Shown here piece by piece: positions 46,733 to 58,699 of a stretch of 64,000 nt of DNA. This DNA is from Cheiracanthium punctorium. Taxonomy: Eukaryota; Arthropoda; Arachnida; Araneae; Cheiracanthiidae. Under the pieces are notes generated by a model. The model was given only the letters and a program-made list of their open reading frames with translations. It was not told the origin of the DNA and did no database searches. The stretch is from assembly GCA_038373885.1 (NCBI GenBank), contig JAWZYV010002577.1:62001-126000 (forward strand), written 5' to 3'. A program made the position numbers and the translations under genes. Numbering within the stretch: position 1 is the stretch's first letter; each line of letters starts with the position of its first letter.

Positions 46733-49318
46733 TATTACAGGAATATTTGTCTTTTACGAAAATTAAATTTTGCTATAAGGCATTTTGTTTAAAGATCCTG
46801 AAACCATAGTCTATTATAAATATCAATTTAAAATAGCATAAATTGATTATTTTAACAAGCAATAACTTTAGTAAAATTACAAAAAAAAAAATCTGACTTT
46901 AAAATTACTTTATCACTAGTATACAAGCCCGTTGCATCATATTGCGATATAATATATACCAGGGTACCCCTTCCTAAGACTTCATGTGACTTAACTTCCT
47001 CTCCCAATAATTAAAAAAAAATTATCCATTTTCGTAAAGTTTGTGCATCTGGTTAAAATCTTTTCGGGTGTATTTTTTTATTTTAATCTTCATGATTCTG
47101 CAGTAATTAGTACATTGAACAGATTTAATCAACAACTTAACATTTATTTAAGCCAAATATTAGAGATATATTCTGTTTTTTAAGATTACTTAAGAAAACA
47201 ACTTTAAGAAAATGTTATTTTGTTGTAAATCATTAAAAAAAATTATAAAGATAGTATTAGTCAAATCAACCATTTCAAGGATGCTGTTTAGAGCCCAATT
47301 GTGAGAAAACTGTTTGGCCAAATTGAACCAAATTTGCTGTAAATACTTCTATTTAGACCGTGGGGTTTCCATTGAAAAAAAAAAAAAAGTTCAGATTTTC
47401 ATCACCAGGGACGAAAGTGGCACTGTAGGTCAGTTGTTGGAGTAAAATTGGCCTAGAAAGTACAGAAAGTTAACATTTACTATACTAGTAATTGGCATCA
47501 TTGACAGTGTGGTTCAATATGCTTTCCTTGCAGATGCTCCAAAAAGTGCATTCTCTGAATAGCAGTCGCTACTTGTTTGCTTGTGTGATTGCTCGTCGCT
47601 GTGTAATTGCTGCGTCGCTACTTGTTTGCTTATGTGAGCGCTCACTATGCTAGGGCGATCTGCCAAGGATGGGGGGGGGTGCCTTGGTAGGAGGATTTTC
47701 TAAGGGGTTCTAATACGGTGGGCAATATTATTTATCTTCCCTCCTACACGCCTGGTGGCCGTAGCCAGGAAATATTTCGGGGGGGGGGGTTGGGGAAGGG
47801 GTTTGAATCGAGAGAATACTGGGAGTCAGTTCATGCCTTTTACCATAACTATCGATTAGTTCAATACAACAACTCTATAATAGAATTCGTCCAGAAAATC
47901 AAAAATGTCTTGTGTACGGTGTAGGCGAGCCCCATTTTGCATAAACCATGCGGTACTCCGTCGATCATCGATCGGCTGTTGAGTGGAGTCAATGTTTCAA
48001 AAGCGCAATATATCGTCACTTACCATCGTTTCTCATGAGAAAAAAGGTCCAATGACGTCTTTGCAAGAGATTTCAGCTAAACGGTAAATTTTGGGCAATG
48101 GAACGGTCATGTGTGCGACAAACGAAGATTTTTTAGAGTCGTCTTACCATTCGCAGCGCCATCTATCTGCGCAACTTGTAACTAAAATTTTGTGGCTTCT
48201 ATATCAAATTCTTAAGATTTTTAATATCTTAGTCTGCTTTTCAAGATTTTGATTTTCCCCAAAGTTCTCTTGACAGAACAATTTCTTACTGCCAGTGACA
48301 AAAGTGTTGTATAGACAACTTTTAGTTACCTGAATCCAGAAAAATTTATTAAACATCGGTATGGCTTAAAAAAAAAAATCATGTTTCAGCTATAAATCTT
48401 TGTCACTCTTCTTTGTATTTTCATCCTCCTAAAAATTTCATATAAAATTGTAGTTCAAAAATTTATGCTTATTGAACATATTCTTTTAGTTCATTATTAA
48501 AATGCAACGAAGTCAAATTTTTTTATCACAGGTGATTAAAATAAAATATAAAGAAAAAGCAAACATTCGCGTTCTTTTAAGTATGAATTTTTTCTAATAA
48601 GTATCTTGATGAACTTTTTAATGCTAATAGTAATTCAGGTATAAAATAAAATTAACCTCATCGACATTTTATGTGCGTAATGAAGTTTAATTGCCCTACC
48701 ATGACCTAGTGGATAAGACGCTGACAGGGGCGGCTCTAGGTCCGGACAAACTGGATCTCTGTCCGGCGCAGCATTTTGGTTCGACTTTGAAAAATACTTT
48801 TTTATCACAAAAATAGTAGAAATATTTTGAAGAATATCATTCTATGTAGCTTTGCTAACTGATGGACTCATCGTTGACAGGTTAGTATGTTCTTCAGATT
48901 TTCAAAAAGTGCGAATTTTCTTTTGCATTCTAGGAGTACAAAGAATGAAATCAGCATACTGGCAGAAGTATAGAAAGCAAAGTTATAACTCCTGTGTATA
49001 TTGTTATAAGGTTACATGTTAAGGGTGACAATTTACTGAGTCAAACTGCCAATGTATAAAGCATTTTATTTTCAAAATGAATGTTTTCTTTTAGTGGAAT
49101 GAGCTTTCAAAATCAAAGAGTCATTTAGAATTTCACAAGATGCTACTTCAGTCTTCTTGATGAAGGTGAAACGAATTTTTTACATGCCCGGTTAGTCATA
49201 TTGTGTAAAAAATAAATGCTCGATCTCAATTTTTACATGCCCTGATCATGTCGGGCAATATATTTATCCCACCCTGGAATTAGACAAAGTATCTTTGTAA
49301 ACACTTGAAAATAGAATT
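46435..49318. other. Intergenic DNA, mostly unrecognised
   Basis: Contains a 26-base A-run (46703-46728), a loose tandem of GTCGCTACTTGTTTGCTT (47565-47632), a SINE 3' fragment (47650-47718), and a tRNA-like SINE head fragment CCTAGTGGATAAGACGCT at about 48706-48723. No gene. Confidence 0.5.
47650..47718 (-). repeat. SINE fragment (body of the tRNA-SINE family)
   Basis: CCAAGGATGGGGGGGGGTGC, then AGGATTTTCTAAGGGGTTCT and TAATACGG, correspond to the 3' body of the SINE at 8775-9000 in the same orientation. Confidence 0.6.
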
Positions 49319-49841
49319 AGGGGAGAGTGGCTTAAAGCGTGTAGGTTAACGATAAAATCCCAAAATAGTTGTTTTTGGGCTTTTATCATCAACATGATTG
49401 ATTTTTTTCTTAGGAGGGATCTTAAACTTCAAAACAAAAAATGAGTATTGCGTTATTTTATTTATAATAATTGTTAATTATCAAAAATTAAAAATGCTTA
49501 AAAAACCCACTTTGCCGTACAAAGGGGCCTAAAGCGAGTAAGCCGTTCGGGTAGCGGATAAGTACAGTATACTTTACAAATCTGAGCACATATTAATTTC
49601 CTTAAGGATTACTATTGAAACTTTAATTGAACTTATAGTTATGATTAAAAATAACCTTCACAGAACAATTTTTGACTTATTTTATTAGCCTTATTAAAGG
49701 TCTGCCGAAACCGAAGTTGTTTCGGATTCTTTCATAGCATGTTTCATTGCTACTTCACACCAGGCTGCTTGATTTGTCTTCCTTTTATATTTATTAACCA
49801 TCTATAACAAAATGCAGAAAAATTAGAATTAAAATGTATCA

Positions 49842-49882
49842 GGGCAAAGCGGGTATCTACCCGGCAGATACCCGCTTTGCCC
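49842..49882. repeat. Perfect 17-bp hairpin within the AGGGGAGAGTGG element
   Basis: GGGCAAAGCGGGTATCT at 49842-49858 and its exact reverse complement at 49866-49882 flank a 7-base loop. The arm contains the AAAGCGGGTA repeat found at the element ends. Confidence 0.85.
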
Positions 49883-50438
49883 GAAAGCACACTTTTACTT
49901 GAAGAATAATAACCTGAAATAAAAAAATAAAAAACCCAGAATCATCATGGTATTTTATAGGTAGATAGCATCAAAATAATTTAGTAATATTGGCAATAAA
50001 AATAATAAGCTGGTTTTCGACTAGTCAAGAATTACATACCTTCAGTTCTTTTAACGAATTCGCCAATTATTTTATTTTGTGTCTCGTCATGTTGCTACGC
50101 CTGTGGACCGTTGGGACTGGATGAAACTCGGGTAGGTTCGGGTACTCGCGACACATGTCGATATTAGCGCATGCGCACTATGCGGCAGCATACGAATGCC
50201 TACTAGAGATGAGTTCGGGCTCATTTTTTGAAACCCGAGCCCGAGGACTTTTAATCCGAGCCCGAGCAATATTATTTAAGTCGGAGCCCGAGCCCGAAAT
50301 TTCAACTGAAGATAAATAAAATTCAGTTACTTCATTGATACAATACGATAAATTTTGCTGTTTGTGCAAATTAAAGACAAATATAGTTACAAACTCTTAA
50401 TGCCTTTTCTAATTCTTTATTTCCATGTTTATCAAATA

Positions 50439-51848
50439 CACTGCTGGCCATCGTAAATGCAACACCCTGAAGGAAGCATGCAAATAATATGAAATTTACA
50501 ACATGCATTAGCTGAGGTGAGATATGCAAATGATTAGAATTTCAGCGCAGACGCACATCAAGCGCGCCTGTGGCGCCACCTCAAAGCGCTATTTAAGGCT
50601 TGGAGATTTCGACGGTTTCAAGTACAGCAATTGTGTTTTTCTTGCTTTTTTTTCAAAAAAAACGATAAATTATGCCTCGTAGGAAACAACGATCATCTTT
50701 TGATCAAGTATCCGAGTTTGACAGAGGAAGGATAGTGGCATACCGAGATTGTGGGTTATCTTTCAGGGAAATCGGTCGTCGTATTGGACGAAACCAAACA
50801 ACTGTGATGCGGATATGTGATCGTTGGGTGCAGGAGGGTACGACGGACAGACGTGATCGACCGCATCGACCTCAGTGCACCACGTCACGTGATGACAGGC
50901 AGATTGTACGCATGGCAGTGACGGACCGCTCAGTCACATCACGAACCATATCACAGCAGATTCAGTCTGTAACGCATCATCCAGTGTCTGCGCGTACCAT
51001 TCGACGTCGTTTACAGCAGAATGGTCTGTCCGCAAGACGTCCGTTGCTTTGTCTACCTCTGACGCGGAACCACAGACGTCTCCGCCGCCAATGGTGCGAT
51101 GAAAGAAGGATGTGGACGACAGAATGGAATGAAATTCTCTTTACTGACGAGTCACGCTTCTGTATGCAACACCACGACGGTCGGATTCGAGTCTGGAGAC
51201 ACCGTGGAGAGAGGATGCTGAACAGCTGCATTATGCACCGTCACACTGGTCCTGCACCGGGTATTATGGTATGGGGCGGTATCGGATATCTCTCTCGCAC
51301 TCCTCTAGTACGCATTGCCGGTACTTTAACCAGCCAGCGCTACATCTCCGAGGTGTTGGAGCCAGTTGTCCTTTCTTACCTTCAGGGCTTGCCAACAGCC
51401 ATATTTCAGCAGGATAATGCACGGCCACACGTGGCACGCATTGTCCAAGGGTTCTTCGTCAATCACCAGATTGAATTGCTTCCCTGGCCGGCGCGCTCTC
51501 CGGATCTTTCGCCGATAGAAAACATGTGGTCCATGGTTGCTCAACGACTGACCCAGAGTTCATCCCCAGCTGTCACACCAGATCAACTTTGGCAACGTGT
51601 GGAAGCTGCTTGGTCTGCTGTACCCCAAGAACACATTCAAAGTCTCTTTGAATCAATGCCGAGGCGTGTGGCAGCTGTGATCTCCAACAACGGCGGCTAC
51701 TCTGGGTACTGATTTTGGCAGGAACCACGCTTCATAGAATGCTGTAAATTTAATCATTTGTTACTTGGTCAACATGTTATCTACACAATAAATTTTGTTG
51801 TGATATCTCTTGTTTTTCTTGGTGTTGCAATTTGGGTGGCCAGCAGTG
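50439..51848 (+). mobile_element. Intact Tc1-like transposon (1410 bp)
   Basis: Inverted ends begin CACTGCTGGCCA on both sides and continue imperfectly to GCAACACC. TA flanks both ends (50437-50438 and 51849-51850). It contains one complete transposase gene, so it is potentially autonomous and recent. It is inserted near the left end of the 9.5-kb hAT-like element. Confidence 0.95.
50672..51712 (+). CDS. Tc1-like DD34E transposase
   Basis: A cut-and-paste transposase acting on the inverted repeats of its own element. The 346 residues match the usual Tc1 length of about 340. The N-terminus has two helix-turn-helix modules (FREIGRRIGRNQTTVMRICD at 31-50 and a second near 75-118) joined by a basic GRRI-type linker. 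The catalytic triad is D159 (FTDESRF), D248 (QQDNARPH) and E283 (SPIENMW), with exactly 34 residues between the last two, i.e. DD34E. WGGIG follows strand four as usual. No stop or frameshift. The local GC content is clearly higher than in the surroundings, fitting recent arrival or horizontal transfer. Confidence 0.97.
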   Translation: MPRRKQRSSFDQVSEFDRGRIVAYRDCGLSFREIGRRIGRNQTTVMRICDRWVQEGTTDRRDRPHRPQCTTSRDDRQIVRMAVTDRSVTSRTISQQIQSVTHHPVSARTIRRRLQQNGLSARRPLLCLPLTRNHRRLRRQWCDERRMWTTEWNEILFTDESRFCMQHHDGRIRVWRHRGERMLNSCIMHRHTGPAPGIMVWGGIGYLSRTPLVRIAGTLTSQRYISEVLEPVVLSYLQGLPTAIFQQDNARPHVARIVQGFFVNHQIELLPWPARSPDLSPIENMWSMVAQRLTQSSSPAVTPDQLWQRVEAAWSAVPQEHIQSLFESMPRRVAAVISNNGGYSGY

Positions 51849-51849
51849 T

Positions 51850-52239
51850 AATAACAATAGTGCTTCAATTTTTATTAAAAATTCCGTTGAGTACTCACAT
51901 CAGTGTTAAACATTCGTATATACTTAGATATATTAGATACACAAAAAAGCAAGTTATAAATCTCGCTTAGTGACATTAAAAAATGTTATATTTAAAGCAC
52001 GTCCAGAAAAGAGATTTTGCATAATAAATTTAAGAAATTTGCGTATTTGCATAGAATTGCATAAGAATATATTACACTGGGGAACAGCAATTTTGTTGTT
52101 TTAAAACTGTGACTTGTGTTTGAATCACTTTTGGCCCCTGAATCCAAAAGTAACTGTAATTTTCGTCTGTCACGTCAACTTTTTAAGATACAGGGTACCC
52201 CCAAAATGTGCATAGAAAGAAAAATAAAGGGAAAAGTTA
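51850..52239. other. Spacer inside the 9.5-kb element
   Basis: AT-rich, unrecognised sequence between the Tc1 element and the multicopy gene copy. Confidence 0.4.
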
Positions 52240-53690
52240 CCAAATATATAGTTACTACAAGTTAAATTGTATTAATACAAATAGAACATTTATTAACCAA
52301 GTGGTAAACATACATATTAAGGCAAAAATTTTTGTTTGTAGCTTTTCTGGAATGTTTAATCTGTCGACATTCTCGCTTTCTGCTCCAACAATAGTCAGCC
52401 ATCATATGTACACCCCATCTTCCTTGATAGCGTGATTTCACGATCTTCAAATCTTGGTGAAATCGCTCACCCTGCTCATTATTGACTGCACAAGATTTTT
52501 CGGGAAGCCAGGAAGATGGCTATGTAAAAAATGCAACCGAATGCTCATGTTACAACCAAACATGTTGCAACAAGCTCTCCAAGAGCTGTTGGACAATTTC
52601 GGTGTAATTCTGTGTTCGTGTATTTCCAAGAAAGTCTTTGACAATGTTTCTGAATGCCAACAAAGCATTCTTTTAAAATTCTGTCATTGTTCTGATGAAA
52701 TGTTCATCTTTAAGAAGTTTGCGAATCTGTGGACCATCAAACACACCGGCTTTTATCTTTTCAAATGATAGGTTAGGAAATGCCGAAATGAGATACTTGA
52801 AACAGTCTCCTTCAATTGACAAAGCTTTAACAAATTGCTTCATGAGACCCAGTTTTATATGCAGAGGTGGAAATATTATGTTGTTTCTATTGTCAAGAGG
52901 CTGATGAAGAATGTTTGGATCCCCAGGTTTCAGGTCATATCTTGGCGGCCATTTCAATTGCACCCAATGCTTCTCACGAGCTCTACTGTCCCACCTGCAC
53001 AAAAAACAGGGATATTTGGTATATTCACGTTGCTGGCTAAGGAGGAAACAGACCATTTTAAGATCAACAAAGATGATCCATTGGTGCATGTGATATTGCA
53101 ACAAATAAACGACTCTCCTTATATCTTCATATTCCTCACGCAAACATACTGAATGGCCTATTGGGAATGCACCAAATAAATTTCCATTGTGGAGGAGTAC
53201 ACACTTTAAGCTCCGCTTTGAGCCTATCGATGAACAATCGCCATTCATTTGCGTTATAGGCTGAAGTTCCCAACTCTTCCATTAAATCATGTTTGTTGTA
53301 GCAATATACAAACCCATCATCACTTCAAAAGCATTGCAGAAATGCACTTTCTCGCGATCGAAAGTAGGATACTTTAGCTCCTTTTTCAAGACATTTTTTT
53401 TTCGTACCGTCTTGATGCGAACAGTTCTGAAGATTTTTTTGGATAGCCCCAAATCTCATGCCAAATCATTTAACTCATGCTGCTCAAATCCCTTACGAAT
53501 GGGATCATCTTCAATTTCAAAATCTTCGTCATTGGGGTCACTTCGATCTTAACCAGACTCATATACCTGTACTTCCAAAGAAGGTAATTCTTTGAAAACT
53601 GGCACTGGGATTTCAGCTGAATGAGGCACTGGGCGTAAAACTGATGGTAAACTGGGATACTCAATTTTAGATTTGTTTTTCTTGTTGTAA
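52240..53690 (-). pseudogene. Broken, near full-length copy of the FHQD/MADYCW multicopy arthropod gene
   Basis: Read on the minus strand with frame changes, it starts with a proline-rich segment, then DPNDEDFEIEDDPIRKGFEQ, then DLGLSKK. A 191-residue open block (53248-52673) follows with LLHNGNLFGAFPIGHSV, CRWDSRAREKHW and PLHIKLGLMKQFVKAL. The end carries CNMSIRLHFLHSHL, NEQGERFHQDLK and MMADYCWSRKREC. At least two stops (near 53545 and 53287) and several frameshifts break it. The order matches the shorter copy at 39340-39764. The protein family is multicopy and unnamed as far as I recall, and its function is unknown. It lies inside the 9.5-kb hAT-like element. Confidence 0.7.
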
Positions 53691-54619
53691 CCTGACGTTT
53701 TCACTGTACAAAATTAACAATCACTTGAGAGATCTCTGGGCTCTCGCCAATCATAGGTATACCAAAAGGAAGTTTATCATGTGTTCACTTCGTTCACATC
53801 CGTAAAATTTCGACGCAGTGCTAGCACACTTTGTGAGGGGCCCAAGATTTATCTGGATCACCAATTTTCACTTTAAAATAGGCAAAATAGGCTTCCCTGA
53901 CAAATGTACTGATATTTGTAATTTGACTGGGAATAGTAAAACTGTCACATATATATAACAAAAAGAATCCGGGCAGCTGAAGCACCGACGAAGCGAACTA
54001 GCGAAGGTTGACATAAGGAGAGGTTTCTCACACACGCACACACACACACACACTTCATATATGTAAATAAAAACTAAACGCTGCTGAACTTCTATAAAAA
54101 ACAGAACTCAGAATCCATGTCGGAATGCACTTCACTATATCAGAGCGACACACGTGTCTCTACACTATCTCAAGCAAAACTGAACAACTCTAGACAGTAT
54201 ATTGAATCTGTCGCTGGTCTCCGACGACGGTGTCATTTCCCCTGGCCAGTCAGAGAAGTTTTATGTCAGCCAACAAGAGAGCAACCGTGTTTCCGGTGAA
54301 CGAAGTTCGCTCTTGCGGATAGTGAAGAGTAGAAGGTAGGTGTAGAAAAAAAAACTTGACGTGGTAGAAGAAAACTAACATCAGTTTTGTAATCAGTGTG
54401 CCCACTGCACTCTAAAGCAGCTAAGAAATTGAACTCAACAGAAATTATGTTTAAAGTTGATAGGAACAAAATTACTTTAAAAAAATATTTTATGATACGA
54501 TGTGAATATATACATTTAACTAAGATAGACCAGTAAATAATGAGGCCAAAATTTTGAATTAACAGCATTTTAACACACATACGCAAATGAAATAGCACAA
54601 CACACCATTTAGTAAATTA
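53691..54619. other. Spacer between multicopy gene copy and Helentron-like elements
   Basis: Upstream of the broken gene on its strand. Contains a (CA)n repeat at about 54031-54052 and a less AT-rich segment at 54110-54310 which could be its former 5' region. No gene recognised. Confidence 0.4.
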
Positions 54620-56340
54620 CTAGCTGCGTGCCCGTTCTCCGCACGGTAGGGAACGAAACTTTTTCTTACATGTATAGTTCGAATTGATTCCAGAAATTTG
54701 AAATCTAAAAATAAGCAAAATGATTTTGGCGTAAAGTTACTCATTACTTATTCGTAAAGTTAGTATAAGTACTGACCTGAGACCATTATTAATATTATGA
54801 CGCAAAAAACTATGTTGGTGTCATTCGCAATTAGAAAAGAAAAGCGTGACAGTTCGCAGTGAAAATTCCTAATATTCAAAATGTCTCATTTCTGCATCAT
54901 ACTCTTTTTTAGATTTAAGTTATGCCATTAATACCTTAGATACTACATGATGTGGAGAACCGTTTTATTTTATAATTAAATAGTTGTGTACCCGCTCTTC
55001 GCAAGGCAAGAAGAGAACATTTTCCTAAAAAATGTGATCATAACTCTTGTGAGAAAACAGAACTTCCAATAAAAAAGAAAGTTCTGTTACAGTCTTTTTT
55101 GTTGAAACTACCGCGGGATATATTAACGCGACGTAGAATTACTTACTATTTTGTTAGCTGTGATGTAAGACGGTTGTTGAAGAATGAATAGAAGGGGCTT
55201 AGTTTCACGAAATATTTATTAATGCGGTACATTGTGCTTTGATCAATATTGTCTTAGCATATCTACTTACTATTACTTGTACTATCTTTTGCTGATACCA
55301 ATACAATGTATTTTCGTTTTGCAACCGTTAATGCTTAATTTAAAGAAACGGTTTAGATATATGCCACGAATGTAGTCTTTTACTCTTTGGTGATTCTTTG
55401 TAATTTACGCATTAGCATAAACGATAATCATTTCACTTTATGATTGCCACTAAAACAGCTCTCCATACATTTGTATGCTTAATTTTTGTCAGATTGGCGT
55501 ATTTAGCACCAGGGCCCTACTATCTCACTGGCAAATCGGGACTTTGCCCAGTGCCTCCGGCTCGAAATGGCCCCCAATTTCAAATGTTGTTCTGAAATAT
55601 TCTTTTTCATCAAATTGGCGCACATTTCACATGTGAAAACTCAGTTATTTTAAAGTAATTTTATTTATTTTTTTCAACTGGCAATTTAATCATTGTTACT
55701 GTCTCCAAGACAACCAAACCGCAAGATATAATACCGAAATTTTTAAGCAGCGGCGATTGAAATGAAAATCCTTCTTTATTTAACAATTCGTAAAAAATCT
55801 CCTAATTTATATTTTTCCTTCGTTCTTCTTTTAAAAGCGGGCGAATTGTATGCTCCGTCTTTTGCCGAAATATGAAAACGCTATGGCAGATAGAATTCAA
55901 GATGCAGCAGTTTTAAAAATATTTTACGAAAGTCAGCGTCAAATTTAATTTTATTTGAAAAATTCAAAAATCTGCAAATTATGTTACACAATCCAAACAA
56001 ACAATTTTTAAAAGAAAATTTTCTCTATCCGATGATGTAAATTTCGTTTTACTGCGAGTGCAATTACCGGCGTTATTACGTATTAAGCGAGAAAAATCGC
56101 TAAAAATCGGACGAAACATAAAATAAAACATTTTCTAATTCGAATTTCGAAAAAATCGCTCCGAGGCGTGTTAGGATATCTGTCTTAGTGAAGCCGTATG
56201 CAAAATTCGGTGGGTCTGCGACCAACCGTCTCGGCGCAATGCGATCGAGAGACGCGCGCAAGAAGATTGGTGGTCACAAACTTACATACTTACATACATA
56301 GCTACATACAATGTTTACTCTCGGATTTTATTATATAAGA
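54620..56340 (-). mobile_element. Helentron/Helitron-like element abutting its neighbour (1.7 kb)
   Basis: On the minus strand it starts TCTTATATAATAAAATCC at 56340 and ends at CTAG (54623-54620) after GTGCGGAGAACGGGCACG. The start touches the last base of the next element upstream. A second 3'-end-like motif (TAGTTGTGTACCCGCTCTTC) at about 54984 suggests two fused copies. Non-coding. Confidence 0.7.
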
Positions 56341-57309
56341 CTAGCTGACCCGGCAAACGTTGTTTCGCCATATAAATTATTCCTAGGATTATTTTAGTAG
56401 AAAGAAATGACTAACTTATTGTAAGTGTGTGAAGATGTGGTATATGAGTGGAAGAGGCATGGAGCGCTGTGAACGATGCTGGAATGTAAAAATAACACAA
56501 TACCAAACATTTATACTTTTAATTAATTGTAATTTATTCTTTATAAATATATCGCTAATTACAATAATTTTACTAAAAAATAATATCAATCCCTAAACGG
56601 AATAGAGTGAACAATATTTTTTTGTTATCCCATCTTTAGCTAACACAAACAAACTGCATGGTTTGCCCACTCGAAAGCATGCCACGTATAATTGTCCGTG
56701 TGAAAAACATGGTGTGCTCAAATCTAAGACACAAACAAACATAGTTTGGCCTCAAGACTTATTGATAGTCATTCCATAAAAAATTTTGTCCAAAAAAATA
56801 AATAATAATAAAAAGATGAAAATCTGAAATATTTTCAGATTTTAAATACGCACTATTGTGCTATATATTAAAATCGTATCATAATTTATGCGTCGTCCCT
56901 ATTTTTCTTCCATATTCCATTAAGTTGGAAAGTGTATCATGATTCATGACTGTGCTGTATTTTTCTTTCTTGTTTCGTAAAACCCATCTTTGGAATCGAA
57001 ATCTATTTTAAAATCGCCCACTAAAACTATTTTACAATATTCGCCAAGTATATTACAACTACACTTCATCGTTCTATATTGTTTCGAATGCGCATCATAA
57101 TCCATGCGTGTACCATGTTTGTCTTTCTTGGGTTGATTCCTACTTTAACGCCTCGACTCTCGCCAAGGTGACGATCATTAAACAAATTCAGTTACCATGA
57201 CAATTTTTTGAATTTATGTGGCAATCGGAATTTAGAATTAAAATGGCGATTTGGAACAACATGTAAGTACAGCATGCCGTTACATTTTTATTTATTTTGG
57301 ATTGCCAAT

Positions 57310-57689
57310 GGAGGATATCGCCTCCTTGGGTTCGAGGCTATAAAAGTCACGTGACGGTGGAAAACAAACAACCATTTCTCCATAGGCTTATGTGCTGGAC
57401 TCCTGGTAATAAGCGCAAAATCAAAAAAATAATAATTATACCTCTGTATTGTGCTGCCTACGAATGTTTCAATAACTCTCTGGAACCTGTACATGACTGC
57501 AAAAAGATATCTCTCCAAAGATTCCCATTAAAAAGTGCTAACATATTAAAACTTATACTGAGACGAGGCTATTTCAGCCATGTGTGGATGGAAAATATAC
57601 ACTTCAGCCAATCAGATTACAGGGCCACTCATCAACACAGCCGAAAGGTCACGTGTTGGTGGAAAAATGACGTCATATCGATATCGTCC
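57310..57689. mobile_element. 380-bp inverted-repeat insertion in tandem unit 1
   Basis: Ends GGAGGATATCG and, reverse-complemented, GGACGATATCG. The corresponding position in unit 2 (near 58428) is uninterrupted, and AT flanks both sides. It includes CTATAAAAG and CACGTGAC motifs. Confidence 0.75.
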
Positions 57690-57796
57690 ATTAATGTAGG
57701 TTTAATAATTAAGTGTCTTCAAATTCCTTAACGGGTGCGTTTATCGCTAATTTGTTTACTTTAGTTTTCATCTAGTTCTTTTGGGAGCGCTAAAAC

Positions 57797-57967
57797 GGTA
57801 CTTACTTATTAGCCCGGCGGTCACTTCCGCCAAACTATTTTTTCGTCAAATTTGCTGGCAAACTGTTGCCAATCGTATTCCAAACCATCAAAAATTTCAT
57901 GTGCCCGGCATTTATCTTGGTGAAAAATTGCTTGTCTTGGTGGACTGCCGGGATAATACGTAAGTAC
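57797..57967. mobile_element. MITE, GGTACTTA family, copy 3
   Basis: Inverted ends GGTACTTACTTATTAGCCCG and CGGGATAATACGTAAGTAC. The interior has GTTGCCAATCGTATTCCAAA. Confidence 0.85.
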
Positions 57968-58532
57968 AGTTGAAACTTGTGCATAACTCCAAGAGACCCA
58001 TGACTGCCAAGCTCGCCAAAGTATGGGGATTTTTTAGGTTGGCGAGAGTGGGGGCGTTAAAATAGGAATCAAATCTTTCTTGTACCATAAAACACATCTT
58101 TGGAATCGAAATCTATCTTAAAATCGCCTACTAAAACTATTTTACAATCTTCGCCAAGTATATTACAAATATATTACATCGTTTTATATATTGTTTCGAA
58201 TGTAATCCATGAGTGTACCAGAATAATCCATGAGTGTACCGGTTTGTTTTTCTTGGGTTTTCCTACTTTAACGCCTCGACTCTCGCCAAGGTGGCGATCA
58301 TTAAACATATGCAGTTAACATGACGATTTTTTGCATTTATGTGGCAATCGTCATTTAGAATTAAAATGGCGATTTGGAACAACCTGTAAGTAAAGCATGC
58401 CGTCACATTTTTATTTATTTTGGATTGCCAATTAATGTAGTTTTAATAATTGTCTTCAGATTCCTTAACTGGTGCGTTTATCGCTAGTTTGTTTACTTTA
58501 GTTTTCATCTAGTTCTTTTGGCGCGTTGAAAC

Positions 58533-58699
58533 GGTACTTACGTATTTTCCCGGCGGTCACTTCCGCCAAACTACTTTTTCGTAGATTTTAAATACGTTGC
58601 CAATCGTATTCCAAACCATCAACAATTTCATGTGCCCGGCATTTATCTTGGTGAAAAATTGCTTGTCTTGGCGGACTGCCGGGATAATACGTAAGTACC
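58533..58699. mobile_element. MITE, GGTACTTA family, copy 4
   Basis: Inverted ends GGTACTTACGTATTTTCCCG and CGGGATAATACGTAAGTACC, at the equivalent place in tandem unit 2 as copy 3 in unit 1, so it arose by the tandem duplication. Confidence 0.85.

Noticed and set aside
48706..48723. tRNA gene
   Set aside because: Only an A-box-like head is present without a complete cloverleaf; a truncated SINE head fits better.
57297..57731. 144-codon frame with TATA-like motif
   Set aside because: It lies across a 380-bp inverted-repeat insertion within a tandem unit and shows no family motif.
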